Made by a program: the position numbers and the translations under genes
Notes under the pieces: generated by a model
Seen by the model: only the letters and a program-made list of their open reading frames with translations
What the model was told of the DNA's origin: nothing
Database searches by the model: none
Assembly (NCBI GenBank): GCA_018304055.1
Contig: JAGVWY010000003.1
Location: 1 to 34,058 of the forward strand
Direction: 5' to 3'
Source of the DNA: Candidatus Pacearchaeota archaeon
GTDB lineage: Archaea; Nanobdellota; Nanobdellia; Pacearchaeales; GW2011-AR1
DNA length: 34,058 bases
Part shown: positions 8,370 to 16,236 of the stretch, piece by piece
Layout of the letters: each line of letters opens with the position of its first letter
How positions within the stretch are numbered: position 1 is the stretch's first letter

Positions 8370-9142
8370 ACTACATATTTATTCAAAAACTCAAAAACAT
8401 AAGGTTCTGAACTTGTGTAATTTTCAGAGATTACTATTAACGTGCTTGATTCATCGCCAAAATCGAGCATATCTACATATAAATTTTTAGATTCAGCCAT
8501 GTCTGCAACACAGCTAATACACACAAATTCTGGGTCTTCTTTATGTCCTTCTGTTATATAAGAAGCAACTTCTAAAATATCTGAAAGTGCCGATTCAATC
8601 TCTACAGGATGATTTGATAGTTCAAATTCAGAACTTGAATCATCTTTTTTAAAAGTAATTTTTAAATCTGTTATAAAACTTACTTTTTTCTCTTCGATTG
8701 TTGCAGTTGTTTTAGAGTTATCATAAGATATACTAAATTCATTATACTCAAGTTCATTAAGGCAAGCAGCAAGATTATCATCAACATACAGAGAAAGTTC
8801 TTGTTCAATTTTTTCTTTAGTTGGCATTAGAAATATTCCTTCATAGTAATAATACGGAATAAAAGTCCAGCCTAAATCAACATTTTTTTCAGGAGCATTG
8901 TAATAACCTCCTTGAATTCCTATTATAACTAATGAATCTCTTGCAGTATTCTCAACACAATCCAGAATTGATGACTGAACTAGAGAAGACTGGGTTTTAA
9001 TTCCGAGTTTGGAAAATATGTTATCTAGTTTTGTTTTTGATTGAGAGAAATTAATGATTAAAAATATCACTGCAACTGCAATGATTATAACTGCTATAAT
9101 GATGAAGACAGAAATTTGTCCTCGCTTTCCTCTTTTTTTCAT
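8366..9142 (-). CDS. Membrane-anchored pilin-like protein, copy 2
   Basis: Paralogue of the protein at 1951-2736. The N-terminus MKKRGKRGQISVFIIIAVII again gives a class-III-type signal (RG before QIS) and one membrane helix. Shared blocks are DC[LV]E, IQGGYYN, PYYYYEG, LMPTKEKI, VDD, HKEDPEFVCISC and EPYVFEFLNKY. The CxxC (here CISC) and the other cysteines are retained, arguing for structural disulfides outside the membrane. Unlike copy 1, it has no Gly-rich partner downstream and stands alone between the convergent AbrB-PhoU gene and the divergent truB. A TATA-like TTTATATA lies about 25 nt upstream of the ATG. Confidence 0.75.
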   Translation of the reverse strand: MKKRGKRGQISVFIIIAVIIIAVAVIFLIINFSQSKTKLDNIFSKLGIKTQSSLVQSSILDCVENTARDSLVIIGIQGGYYNAPEKNVDLGWTFIPYYYYEGIFLMPTKEKIEQELSLYVDDNLAACLNELEYNEFSISYDNSKTTATIEEKKVSFITDLKITFKKDDSSSEFELSNHPVEIESALSDILEVASYITEGHKEDPEFVCISCVADMAESKNLYVDMLDFGDESSTLIVISENYTSSEPYVFEFLNKYVV

Positions 9143-9195
9143 ATCTTAAATTATGAATAAAGGTATATAAATGTTATTAGGGTTATAGGAATAAG

Positions 9196-9948
9196 ATGAA
9201 AAACATTATCAATTTATACAAACCAATTGGCATGACTCCATTGCAGGCTTTGGAGAAATTCAGGTTCAAAAATAAAGAATATCATGGAAAGAAGATGAGT
9301 TATCCTGGAAGATTAGATCCTATGGCTGAAGGAGTTTTATTAGTTTTAGTTGATGAGGAAAACAAAAAAATGAAACAATATATGAAATTAGACAAAGAAT
9401 ACGAGGCAGATATTTTACTAGGATTTGAAACTGATAGTCATGATATTTTAGGAATGCCAAAAAAAGGCGAGAGAAAAGAGATAAACATGAAATCATTAAA
9501 GAAAAAAATAAAAAGCTTTAAAGGAAATTATAACATGGAAGTTCCTGTTTATTCTTCTATTAGAGTTAAAGGAAAAGCTCTTTTTAATTTAGCACGAAGA
9601 GGTAAAATTCCATCAGAGATACCTAAACTTAAAGTTAAAATTAAAGACATCTTTATAGATTATATTTATGAAATAACTGGAAAAAAATTATTAAAACTTA
9701 TTTTAAGAAAAATTAATTTAATAGAAGGAGATTTTAGGCAGGAAGAAATTAAAATGAAATGGAATTTGTTATTAGAAAATTCTGAAGAAAAGTTCAAAGT
9801 TGTAAAATTATTTGTAAGATGTTCTTCTGGAACTTATATAAGAGCATTAGCAAGAGATATTGGAAAAGATTTTAATGGAGGAATTTTATTAAGATTGAAG
9901 AGGACAAAAGTTGGGAAATATGAGATAAGGGATAGTGTGAGAATGTAA
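9196..9948 (+). CDS. truB: tRNA pseudouridine synthase, bacterial TruB type
   Basis: Predicted to isomerise uridine to pseudouridine, probably U55 in the T-loop of tRNA. Motifs: LYKPIGMTP, catalytic Asp41 in PGRLDPMAEGVLLV, the EYEADILLGFETDSHD block, VPVYSSIRVKGKALFNLARRG, and VRCSSGTYIRALARDIG. The GRLDPxAEG form and overall layout resemble bacterial TruB more than archaeal Cbf5 (which usually has GTLDPKVTG and a C-terminal PUA domain); here no PUA domain is visible and the protein ends at 250 aa. Archaea normally make this residue with Pus10, so lateral acquisition or a DPANN-specific form is plausible. The start is the ATG with GGAAT just upstream. Confidence 0.85.
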   Translation: MKNIINLYKPIGMTPLQALEKFRFKNKEYHGKKMSYPGRLDPMAEGVLLVLVDEENKKMKQYMKLDKEYEADILLGFETDSHDILGMPKKGERKEINMKSLKKKIKSFKGNYNMEVPVYSSIRVKGKALFNLARRGKIPSEIPKLKVKIKDIFIDYIYEITGKKLLKLILRKINLIEGDFRQEEIKMKWNLLLENSEEKFKVVKLFVRCSSGTYIRALARDIGKDFNGGILLRLKRTKVGKYEIRDSVRM

Positions 9949-10005
9949 GCTCAAAGTTGCATTCTTTAATCCATTTGTTTTGAATAAGAAAGTTTGAAAA
10001 TAGAT

Positions 10006-11736
10006 TCAATATCCCCAATTTGGAGCTGTTTTTCTTTTAATGTCCGCAATTTTTTGTAGTGTTTGAAGTTCTTTTTCTGAAAGAAGATCTTTATTATCTT
10101 TGAATTTTTTAAATTGTTTTTCAGTAAGATCTGAAAATAAATAACTTACATTTTGTAATTGTCGTTCAAAATTTGTTCCAGGAATAGAAACTGCTATTTC
10201 TTTTCCTTCATCAGCTTCTTGTATACTTTGTTTTTCTTCTTGAATATCTCTTATTTTTCCAATGCCTTTGCCTTCTTCGGTTATTAAAGGAATTCCTGTT
10301 TTTATTTTTCCTGCCTCAACCTTTACTCCAAAAACTGCAGGATTGGAATTTCTAAAAACAAAATTATGAAAAATTTTTAATTTTGAAATTGTTGCCAGTT
10401 CCAATAACCTTTCTCTTTTAATTTCATTTTGTTTTTCCTCTTGGAATTTTTTAACATCTTCTATTAGTCTATAAATAATTTCATGAGTAAAAATGTTGAC
10501 ATCTTTGTTTTCTTTTATCTCTTCATCTTTATCAACGTTAAATCCGAGTATTACTGCATTAATTTTATCAACTTCAATATTTGCTTTAGCTTGAATAACA
10601 TCTTTTTTATTTATTTTTCCAATACCAGCACTAATTACCTGGATTTTTTCTTGTCTTAATAAAGTTAATAGTGCTTCTAAACTTCCTAAAGAATCTGCTT
10701 TAACAATAATTCCTTGCTTGTCTGTTATAATTTTAGTTAATTCTTTTTTAAATTCTTTTTTAATATCTTCTAAATTGTTTTTAATAACAGTAAAAGGCAT
10801 TCCTGGAAGTATGTTCTTAGAATTAATTAATTGCATTCTAATTCCAGTTGATGCAGCAGCTTCTTTTACTGGCTTAAACTTAAGTGATAAAGGCTCAATC
10901 TCCTCAAGAACTCTAATTTTAGTTATTATTGGTTCATCAAAACTTGCAATAGCTATTTCATCTTTTATATTTAAAATACCATCGTAAATAATTGCTTCGC
11001 TATACTCAAAATTTTTTTCTTTTTTTATTTCTAAAATTACTCCTCTTGTCACATTTCCAATTTTTAATTGCTCTTTTAAAAATTTTTGGGATAATCCAGA
11101 TATTGTTAAAATTAGTTCTTTAATTCCCTCTCCTGTTTTAGCAGAGCATGGTACAAGCGCAAGTTCTTTAGAAAAATCCTTAATTTCATAGAAGGGTTTA
11201 GCTTTAAAACCATGATGATGTAAAGCTCCGATTATAGTATAAAGTTTTTCATCGAATTGCGATTTAGTAGTAATTGATTGAGCTTCAATGTTTTCTTTTA
11301 AATTTATAGATATTTTCTTCCAACTGCTAATATTATCAACTTTGTTTAAAGCTATAACAAAAGGAACTTTGTTTAATTTTAAAATGCCAAGAACTTCTAT
11401 TGTCTGAGGCATTAGTCCTTCATTAATGTCGATTACTAATATAGCAAGGTCCGCTAGACTTCCTCCTCTTTTTCTTAAATGGGAGAATGCTGCGTGTCCA
11501 GGAGTATCGATAAACAAGAAACCAGGAAAATCTAATCTAACCCCTTTTTCTTTTAAATGATAAGTTTTTTCTATATGACTTATTGGAACTTTTGTAAAAG
11601 AAATTTTTTGTGTTATTCCTCCTGCTTCTGTTTCTGTAATCTCTGTTTTCCGTATACTATCCAGTATTGAGGTTTTTCCATGGTCAACATGGCCTGCTAC
11701 TGTGATAATAGGACTTCTAATTTTTTCATTTGCCAT
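10006..11736 (-). CDS. infB: Translation initiation factor IF-2 (aIF5B)
   Basis: GTPase that promotes ribosomal subunit joining and initiator-tRNA placement. The sequence shows G1 GHVDHGKT (15-22), G3 DTPGH (77-81), G4 NKVD (131-134) and a SAKTGEG G5 near 195, followed by beta-barrel domains and the C-terminal IF-2 region. At 576 aa it has archaeal/eukaryal eIF5B proportions without a long N-terminal extension, and no intein interrupts the P-loop. The start ATG has AT-rich sequence upstream and is divergent from the small membrane protein at 11787, with about 50 nt between them. No other translation gene is directly linked. Confidence 0.95.
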   Translation of the reverse strand: MANEKIRSPIITVAGHVDHGKTSILDSIRKTEITETEAGGITQKISFTKVPISHIEKTYHLKEKGVRLDFPGFLFIDTPGHAAFSHLRKRGGSLADLAILVIDINEGLMPQTIEVLGILKLNKVPFVIALNKVDNISSWKKISINLKENIEAQSITTKSQFDEKLYTIIGALHHHGFKAKPFYEIKDFSKELALVPCSAKTGEGIKELILTISGLSQKFLKEQLKIGNVTRGVILEIKKEKNFEYSEAIIYDGILNIKDEIAIASFDEPIITKIRVLEEIEPLSLKFKPVKEAAASTGIRMQLINSKNILPGMPFTVIKNNLEDIKKEFKKELTKIITDKQGIIVKADSLGSLEALLTLLRQEKIQVISAGIGKINKKDVIQAKANIEVDKINAVILGFNVDKDEEIKENKDVNIFTHEIIYRLIEDVKKFQEEKQNEIKRERLLELATISKLKIFHNFVFRNSNPAVFGVKVEAGKIKTGIPLITEEGKGIGKIRDIQEEKQSIQEADEGKEIAVSIPGTNFERQLQNVSYLFSDLTEKQFKKFKDNKDLLSEKELQTLQKIADIKRKTAPNWGY

Positions 11737-11786
11737 AAAAATCAGAGAGAAAATAAGTTTAAAAATATGACTAACTCTTATTTTTT

Positions 11787-12128
11787 ATGGGATGGAAAAA
11801 GCTGCCTTATTGGTTGATGGGAGGAGTGATTGGGTTAATAGTATCGATTTGTATTTTTTTACTATTTTTTACATTTATTTCACCAGTATATGACTATATT
11901 TTTAATAATTATTTTAATTATGCTGCGGATTTTGAAAGAATCTTATCATTAATTACTCTTTCTTTTTATTTAGGTTTTCTGATAGATGAAGGCTCTATGA
12001 TTTCAATTATACCTATTATATCCCATTATGTAGTACTATGGTATGTTATTCTTGTCACATTCTCTTACTTTGTTATAGGTTCTATTATCGGTTGGATTTA
12101 TGGAAAAATAAAGCAAAGAAAAAAGTAA
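11787..12128 (+). CDS. Small multi-pass membrane protein
   Basis: Function not recognised. A 113-aa protein with about three hydrophobic helices (about residues 8-32, 45-65 and 80-105) and a basic C-terminal tail (YGKIKQRKK). Size and layout resemble the protein at 32852-33184, which also ends in a Gly-rich last helix and a lysine tail; whether they are homologous is unclear. Divergent from infB. Confidence 0.65.
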   Translation: MGWKKLPYWLMGGVIGLIVSICIFLLFFTFISPVYDYIFNNYFNYAADFERILSLITLSFYLGFLIDEGSMISIIPIISHYVVLWYVILVTFSYFVIGSIIGWIYGKIKQRKK

Positions 12129-12296
12129 ACTTAACCTTCTTTAATTAAGTTCATTATCCCACTAAAAGTTCTCTCTAATTCCTCCTTGTAATAATTAATA
12201 TGTGCCTTACATATTTTAAGCAATAAAGGAAAATCTCAAACACTTACTGTGTGTACAATGTCATGTATAAATATTTTTAATGTATTAAAACAAAAA

Positions 12297-12671
12297 CTAA
12301 GTATTTTTCTTAAAGAAATATTTATCGCTTATTGCATTGTAAAGTTTTTCTAAAAATTTTTCTGATGTATTATGCTCCATGCCCTCAATAGGACAACGAG
12401 TAATTTTAATTGCATATGTTTTCTGTTCATCAGGACCTGTATACGCTGTTCCCAATCCATGGTAAAAATAATTTTTAATTATGTCATCAATAGTTTGCTC
12501 TAATCTTGATAGTGCTCTATGAAATAATCTCATTGATTCATTCGGTCTAAATTCAATATCAATGTTATTATTTTCTTGATCAAGATTCCCCCTTATTCTA
12601 ATATTTTGGAAAAATCCGCTGTTTTCTAAAAGTTCTCTAATTGCATTTTGTAATTCTTGCTTTGGTTTCAT
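12297..12671 (-). CDS. Hypothetical protein (124 aa)
   Basis: Not recognised. Soluble, mixed alpha/beta, with a helical N-terminus (KQELQNAIRELLENSGFF), a beta-strand-like IDIEFRP, a helix through LFHRALSRLEQTIDDIIKNYF and a further strand at TYAIKITRCP. No signal peptide or membrane segment. A TATA-like ACTATATATAG lies about 25 nt upstream of its ATG. The roughly 170 nt between it and 12128 hold no clear gene. Confidence 0.6.
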   Translation of the reverse strand: MKPKQELQNAIRELLENSGFFQNIRIRGNLDQENNNIDIEFRPNESMRLFHRALSRLEQTIDDIIKNYFYHGLGTAYTGPDEQKTYAIKITRCPIEGMEHNTSEKFLEKLYNAISDKYFFKKNT

Positions 12672-12715
12672 ACTATTAAAGAGGCAATAAACTATATATA
12701 GTTTCCTTAATGATA

Positions 12716-12816
12716 TGGATAACTGCGTGATTTATAACACCATAGTCGCAGTTTTCCAGATAGAGAACAGCAAAATAAATGAGACATAAGCTATGCAGTT
12801 CTCTATAACAGGAAAA
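12716..12816. repeat. Two adjacent long inverted repeats
   Basis: First: 12716-12727 pairs with 12747-12758 (11 of 12 positions; core AACTGCG/CGCAGTT). Second: 12752-12771 pairs with 12795-12816, combining TTTTCC/GGAAAA with ATAGAGAAC/GTTCTCTAT and a small bulge. The arms share bases 12752-12758, so the two hairpins are alternatives at that point. The element is just 3' of the ZIP gene (stop at 12829, minus strand), so it may end or protect that transcript. Confidence 0.6.
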
Positions 12817-12828
12817 AATATTTTTTAG

Positions 12829-13569
12829 CTATCCTACAAGATATTTTGCCGTGATTAGCAATATTATTCCTATGATTATAAACAATATATTTGTTATTAT
12901 TTTTTTCTTATTTTTTTCTTTAAATATTTCAGGAGTTAAGTCTGCAAGCGCAATATATAGAAATCCTCCTGCAGTAAATGGTAAAAGGTAAATGACATAT
13001 TCTTTTGTTGTTAAAAAAAAGTATCCTAGTATTCCTCCAATTACTGAAGTAATTTGAGACAAAAAATTATAGAAAAGTGCTTTTTTCTTTTCCAAACCTC
13101 CATACACTAAAACACCGAAATCCCCGATCTCCTGAGGAAGTTCATGCGCCATAATTAGTATACTAGTAATAAAACCGAATGGAATTGAAATCAAAAATGA
13201 ACCTGCTATTATTAATCCATCTAAGAAATTATGAAGCGCATCTCCCCATAGCAATAAATAAGTAAAAGGATGTTCTTCACATTCTCCTTCATGACAGTGA
13301 TGCCAATGTAGAAACTTTTCTATAGCCAAAAATCCAAAAAATCCAACTAGCGTTATAAAGAATGTTTGTTTGATTGATATTTTTTCAATTGATTCTGGAA
13401 TAAAATGAAATAAAGCCCCTCCAATTAATGCCCCTGTTGTAAATGATACTAAAAAAATGAGAAATTTCTTTATATTTTTTCTGAAAATTATATAGAAAAT
13501 AGCTCCTGCAAATGCCAATAATCCATTAATAATAGTCATCACTATAATCCAAAATAAAACCTCTGCCAT
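12829..13569 (-). CDS. ZIP-family metal transporter
   Basis: Imports divalent metal, probably zinc or iron. About eight hydrophobic helices; the metal-path motifs HNFLDG (about residues 113-118) and HELPQEIGDF (about 142-151) are intact, and a His-rich loop HWHHCHEGECEEH (about 88-100) is the usual variable metal-binding loop. The start at 13569 (MAEVLFW) is preferred over an ATG at 13584 because the TATA box TTTATAAA at 13590-13597 lies about 25 nt upstream, so 13584 would precede the expected transcription start. Divergent from a Fur-family gene with a palindromic operator between them, which points to metal-dependent repression. Confidence 0.9.
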   Translation of the reverse strand: MAEVLFWIIVMTIINGLLAFAGAIFYIIFRKNIKKFLIFLVSFTTGALIGGALFHFIPESIEKISIKQTFFITLVGFFGFLAIEKFLHWHHCHEGECEEHPFTYLLLWGDALHNFLDGLIIAGSFLISIPFGFITSILIMAHELPQEIGDFGVLVYGGLEKKKALFYNFLSQITSVIGGILGYFFLTTKEYVIYLLPFTAGGFLYIALADLTPEIFKEKNKKKIITNILFIIIGIILLITAKYLVG

Positions 13570-13589
13570 ATAAGAATATAACATAAATA

Positions 13590-13622
13590 TTTATAAATGT
13601 TATTGATATTGATTATCAATAA
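13590..13622. promoter_or_regulatory. ZIP TATA box and Fur/Zur-type operator
   Basis: TTTATAAA at 13590-13597 is the ZIP promoter element. Directly beside it is a perfect 23-bp palindrome at 13600-13622: arm TTATTGATA, a 5-nt centre, arm TATCAATAA. Its GATA...TATC character is close to Fur-family boxes, and a Fur-family gene starts 66 nt away. Bound protein would cover the BRE side of the ZIP promoter and the likely promoter region of fur itself. Binding is inferred from context. Confidence 0.7.
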
Positions 13623-13679
13623 GAAATTCTGCGAAATTTCTTAAGCATTCAACTGCATTCAAACAAGTAGCAGTTGAAT
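13621..13679 (+). repeat. Two tandem hairpins in the fur leader
   Basis: AAGAAATT (13621-13628) pairs with AATTTCTT (13635-13642), loop CTGCGA. ATTCAACTGC (13647-13656) pairs with GCAGTTGAAT (13670-13679), loop 13 nt. They fill the space between the operator palindrome and the fur start codon, so if transcription starts in the operator region the mRNA would carry both in its leader. Confidence 0.6.
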
Positions 13680-13687
13680 CAATAAGA

Positions 13688-14050
13688 ATGAAACAATCAC
13701 GACAGACACGGCAGAAGGAGATTTTATATAGTGAAGTTAAAAAATTTAGCTCTTTTTTTAATGCAGAGGAACTTTATGAAAAAGCCAAGAAAAAAGATAG
13801 GACCCTTGGAATAGCAACCATTTACAGGTTTTTAAAAGATTTAAGAGAAAATAATAACGTTCATTTTTATGTTTGTGAAAGGAAATTGATTTATTCTTTT
13901 GATAAACAAAGCCACTGTCATTTTACCTGCAAAAAATGCGGTAGGATGAGTCATCTGAAGATAGATTCATTAGATTTTTTAAAAAAGAAATTTGGCGCGA
14001 TTTGCCATTTTCAAATAGATGTTGAGGGCATTTGTATGGATTGTCTCTAA
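13688..14050 (+). CDS. Fur-family metal-responsive repressor
   Basis: 120 aa, slightly short for the family. N-terminal winged helix about residues 1-70 with the recognition region LGIATIYRFLKDL, then HCHFTCKKCG (His76, His78, Cys81, Cys84) and a C-terminal CMDC (Cys116, Cys119), forming the structural zinc site. Divergent from a ZIP transporter and next to a perfect palindrome, so a zinc- or iron-sensing repressor of uptake (Zur or Fur like) is the best reading; the metal cannot be decided from sequence. No TATA is found at leaderless distance, so it probably has a leader of roughly 65-70 nt. Confidence 0.88.
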   Translation: MKQSRQTRQKEILYSEVKKFSSFFNAEELYEKAKKKDRTLGIATIYRFLKDLRENNNVHFYVCERKLIYSFDKQSHCHFTCKKCGRMSHLKIDSLDFLKKKFGAICHFQIDVEGICMDCL

Positions 14051-14059
14051 TATTTGGAA

Positions 14060-14209
14060 TTATTTTTTTGGAGCTGTTATTTTCAATATTCCCTTTTTAA
14101 ATTCTGTTTTTGCTTTTTTATGTTTTATAGAAGGCAGGGATGTTGAATAACTAAACTGCTTGAATATTACTTTCTTATGAATTTCATCATTTCTATTCGT
14201 AAATTTCAT
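14060..14209 (-). CDS. HSP20/alpha-crystallin-like microprotein
   Basis: A 49-codon frame running from ATG at 14209 to TAA at 14060. The C-terminal part, SLPSIKHKKAKTEFKKGILKITAPKK in pieces (SLPSIKHKKAKTEF then KKGILKITAPKK), resembles the end of the alpha-crystallin domain in HSP20 proteins (xLPxxVxxxxxxAxxxxGVLxIxxPK). A TATA-like AT-rich block lies directly upstream. It may be a stand-alone beta-sheet micro-domain or the decayed 3' end of an HSP20 gene; the presence of an in-frame ATG and promoter favours expression. Convergent with the Fur gene, 9 nt apart. Confidence 0.5.
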   Translation of the reverse strand: MKFTNRNDEIHKKVIFKQFSYSTSLPSIKHKKAKTEFKKGILKITAPKK

Positions 14210-14261
14210 ATATTTATATTATTATACAAATTATTATATATCACTATTCTTTCTTTTATTT

Positions 14262-14978
14262 ATGGATGATATATCTTTTGAATATTTTTATGAACACTAC
14301 AGGAAAAGAAAATTAAATGATTTCTGGATTTCTAGGCCAAAACTGAGAGACGGCTCTGGTTATGGTGAACATTCTTGGTGTAGGTTATCATTAACAGAAT
14401 TATGTAGAAATATCGTTGGACATAGAAGCAAATTAACAAAACTATTTCGTTTTATGTTCGGTATTTCAGATTTTCAATTACCTCCTAGCGATATTTATTC
14501 AATATGCATTTTTGGTGATATTTTAGAAAGTAATTTTGTAAGAAGTTTTGATGTTTTAACTATATCCAGTAGAGGAAATATCGATGAGAAGGTTATTCGT
14601 CCAAAATTTAAGGAGGAGTATGAAGAATCTTATGAATCTGAATATACTTATTATTTTACAGGAGGACCAGAAACCAAGAGAGTATGGATTCCTAAAAAAG
14701 TTGTTAAATTTGCACCAGTAAGCTCTAATGTAGGAGCAAATCCCAACTTACATATTGTTTATAGATCTTTAGATCAATTTTTAGAAGAAATTGACAAAAA
14801 TGATGAAGTTAGAGAAGATGTACTTAAAAGAGGGATTCCGATTATTGGTATATCATCATTTAATGAAATCACTAGTAGATTAGTGGGAAACAGAGAAAAA
14901 AATTATGATTTAAAATGGTCTGAAAATCCTTATAAAGGAGAATTAGAAGGAAAATTAAGTTTAATATATAAAAATTAG
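14262..14978 (+). CDS. Hypothetical protein, possible degenerate nucleotidyltransferase fold
   Basis: Not securely recognised, 238 aa and soluble. The stretch SICIFGDILES...SFDVLTIS (about residues 80-102) has the shape of a polymerase-beta-type nucleotidyltransferase motif (hydrophobic, G[S/D], then hDhxhh), and RGIPIIGISSFNEI near residue 190 resembles the later strand found in such enzymes, but the second catalytic acid is missing. Treat the relationship as a weak hint. The 3' end overlaps the convergent sugar nucleotidyltransferase by 4 nt. Confidence 0.6.
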   Translation: MDDISFEYFYEHYRKRKLNDFWISRPKLRDGSGYGEHSWCRLSLTELCRNIVGHRSKLTKLFRFMFGISDFQLPPSDIYSICIFGDILESNFVRSFDVLTISSRGNIDEKVIRPKFKEEYEESYESEYTYYFTGGPETKRVWIPKKVVKFAPVSSNVGANPNLHIVYRSLDQFLEEIDKNDEVREDVLKRGIPIIGISSFNEITSRLVGNREKNYDLKWSENPYKGELEGKLSLIYKN

Positions 14979-15799
14979 TTTATCCTTCTTAATTCTTCCC
15001 TTACAATATTTTCATCTTCAGGATTAGTAATACCAAGCCATTTTTCTTTGCTTTCATACACTCTTAGTTTTATTTCATTATTTTTACAAAGTTCAGCTAA
15101 TTCAACATGAATAAAACATTCTATTTTTCTGTCATTTTTATTAATTTCTTTAAATGCCTTTACTCTTTCATCAATTTTATCTATTACTTCTGGATGTAAT
15201 CCAAATAAATTTATGTTGCATAAACTGTTTTCTGTTAGATTTTTTTCTTTAAAGTTGGTTTGAGAAATGTTGAAAACCTCTATTGCTTCTTGAAGATAAT
15301 TATTTTTTACTTTGAAAATACCTCTTGTAACTTCTCCTTGTTCAGGGAGAGTTTTTATTAAGGGCATTGATATGACTGCATTTTCTTTTGTATTTTTGTT
15401 TTTTTCAAAATGGTTTAATAAGGTTTTAAAAGAGCTTTCACCATAAAGGTCATCTCCATTGCATATGCTGCAGGGTTCATTTATGATATCTTTGATAACG
15501 GAAATTGCGTCTGCAGTTCCCCAAGGTCTATCTCTCTTTTCGATGTCGTATGTTTGTTTTACATAATAAATTGGAATTCCTTTGTATTTATCTTTAAATA
15601 ATTCCTTAAAAGGATCAAAGGTTTTTTCTCCAACAATAAAAATGATTTTTGAAATTTTATTATTAGTTCCTTTTAATGCTTGTTGAATTGAACATTCTAT
15701 AAATGTTTCATTATTTTTTCCAACTTTTGTTAATTGCTTTATTTTTCCGCCGAATCTGCTAGATAATCCAGCAACCATGTAGACTAAGGAAAGTTTCAT
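14975..15799 (-). CDS. Sugar-phosphate nucleotidyltransferase
   Basis: NTP_transferase-family enzyme (274 aa) that would join an NTP to a sugar 1-phosphate to make an activated sugar. Evidence: the N-terminal MVAGLSSRFGGKIKQL variant of the GxGxRxxPxTxxxPK loop, RPWGTADAISVIKD (compare the GTA motif), and ICNGDDLYG, equivalent to the metal-binding NxDD/GD step. The specific sugar and nucleotide cannot be assigned. Its start overlaps the stop of the upstream membrane protein by one base (TAATG), implying translational coupling. Confidence 0.8.
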   Translation of the reverse strand: MKLSLVYMVAGLSSRFGGKIKQLTKVGKNNETFIECSIQQALKGTNNKISKIIFIVGEKTFDPFKELFKDKYKGIPIYYVKQTYDIEKRDRPWGTADAISVIKDIINEPCSICNGDDLYGESSFKTLLNHFEKNKNTKENAVISMPLIKTLPEQGEVTRGIFKVKNNYLQEAIEVFNISQTNFKEKNLTENSLCNINLFGLHPEVIDKIDERVKAFKEINKNDRKIECFIHVELAELCKNNEIKLRVYESKEKWLGITNPEDENIVREELRRIN

Positions 15800-16188
15800 T
15801 AATTGAGATAAGATTTGGGTTTTATAATGTTTTGTGTTGAGGATTTTTTAGACTCATCAGAACCTTCATTGATATTTTCTGTTATTATATCTTCAAGACT
15901 ATCTAGATAATCAAATTCTCTTAAAATTTTTTCGTCATGAGTATCATCTGAATGTCTTTCCTTAAATTCTAAATACATCCTAGATTCATCTAAAAATCTG
16001 TGTCTATCTTCTAAAAATTTTAAATATATCCTTTGTTTTTGTTCATTTAGTTTTCTTTCATATGTTCCACTTATATTATCATACCTAATAGAATATCCTA
16101 AAATACCTGATGCTATCATACCAATTAAAGTCATCACTCCAAATTTTCTCGTTTCACATTCTTGATTTTCCATTTTAATATTCTTCAT
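15799..16188 (-). CDS. Hypothetical single-pass membrane protein
   Basis: 129 aa, not recognised. One hydrophobic segment (about residues 17-32, GVMTLIGMIASGILGYSI) followed by a long charged helical, probably coiled region rich in Arg, Glu and Lys. Translationally coupled to the downstream nucleotidyltransferase. TATA-like sequence TATAAATATAAT lies about 25 nt upstream of the ATG, divergent from trmB-like gene. Confidence 0.6.
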   Translation of the reverse strand: MKNIKMENQECETRKFGVMTLIGMIASGILGYSIRYDNISGTYERKLNEQKQRIYLKFLEDRHRFLDESRMYLEFKERHSDDTHDEKILREFDYLDSLEDIITENINEGSDESKKSSTQNIIKPKSYLN

Positions 16189-16236
16189 TTAAGAGTAATA
16201 ATTTTTATTATATTTATATTTTTGTCGTAAGTTTAC

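Noticed and set aside
9196-9948. Cbf5 (H/ACA RNP) identity for the pseudouridine synthase
   Set aside because: Motif GRLDPxAEG and absence of a PUA domain fit TruB instead.
12129-12296. Minus-strand peptide-like stretch (LLKICKAHINYYKEELER)
   Set aside because: No ATG, an upstream in-frame stop and only about 30 codons; too weak to call a gene.
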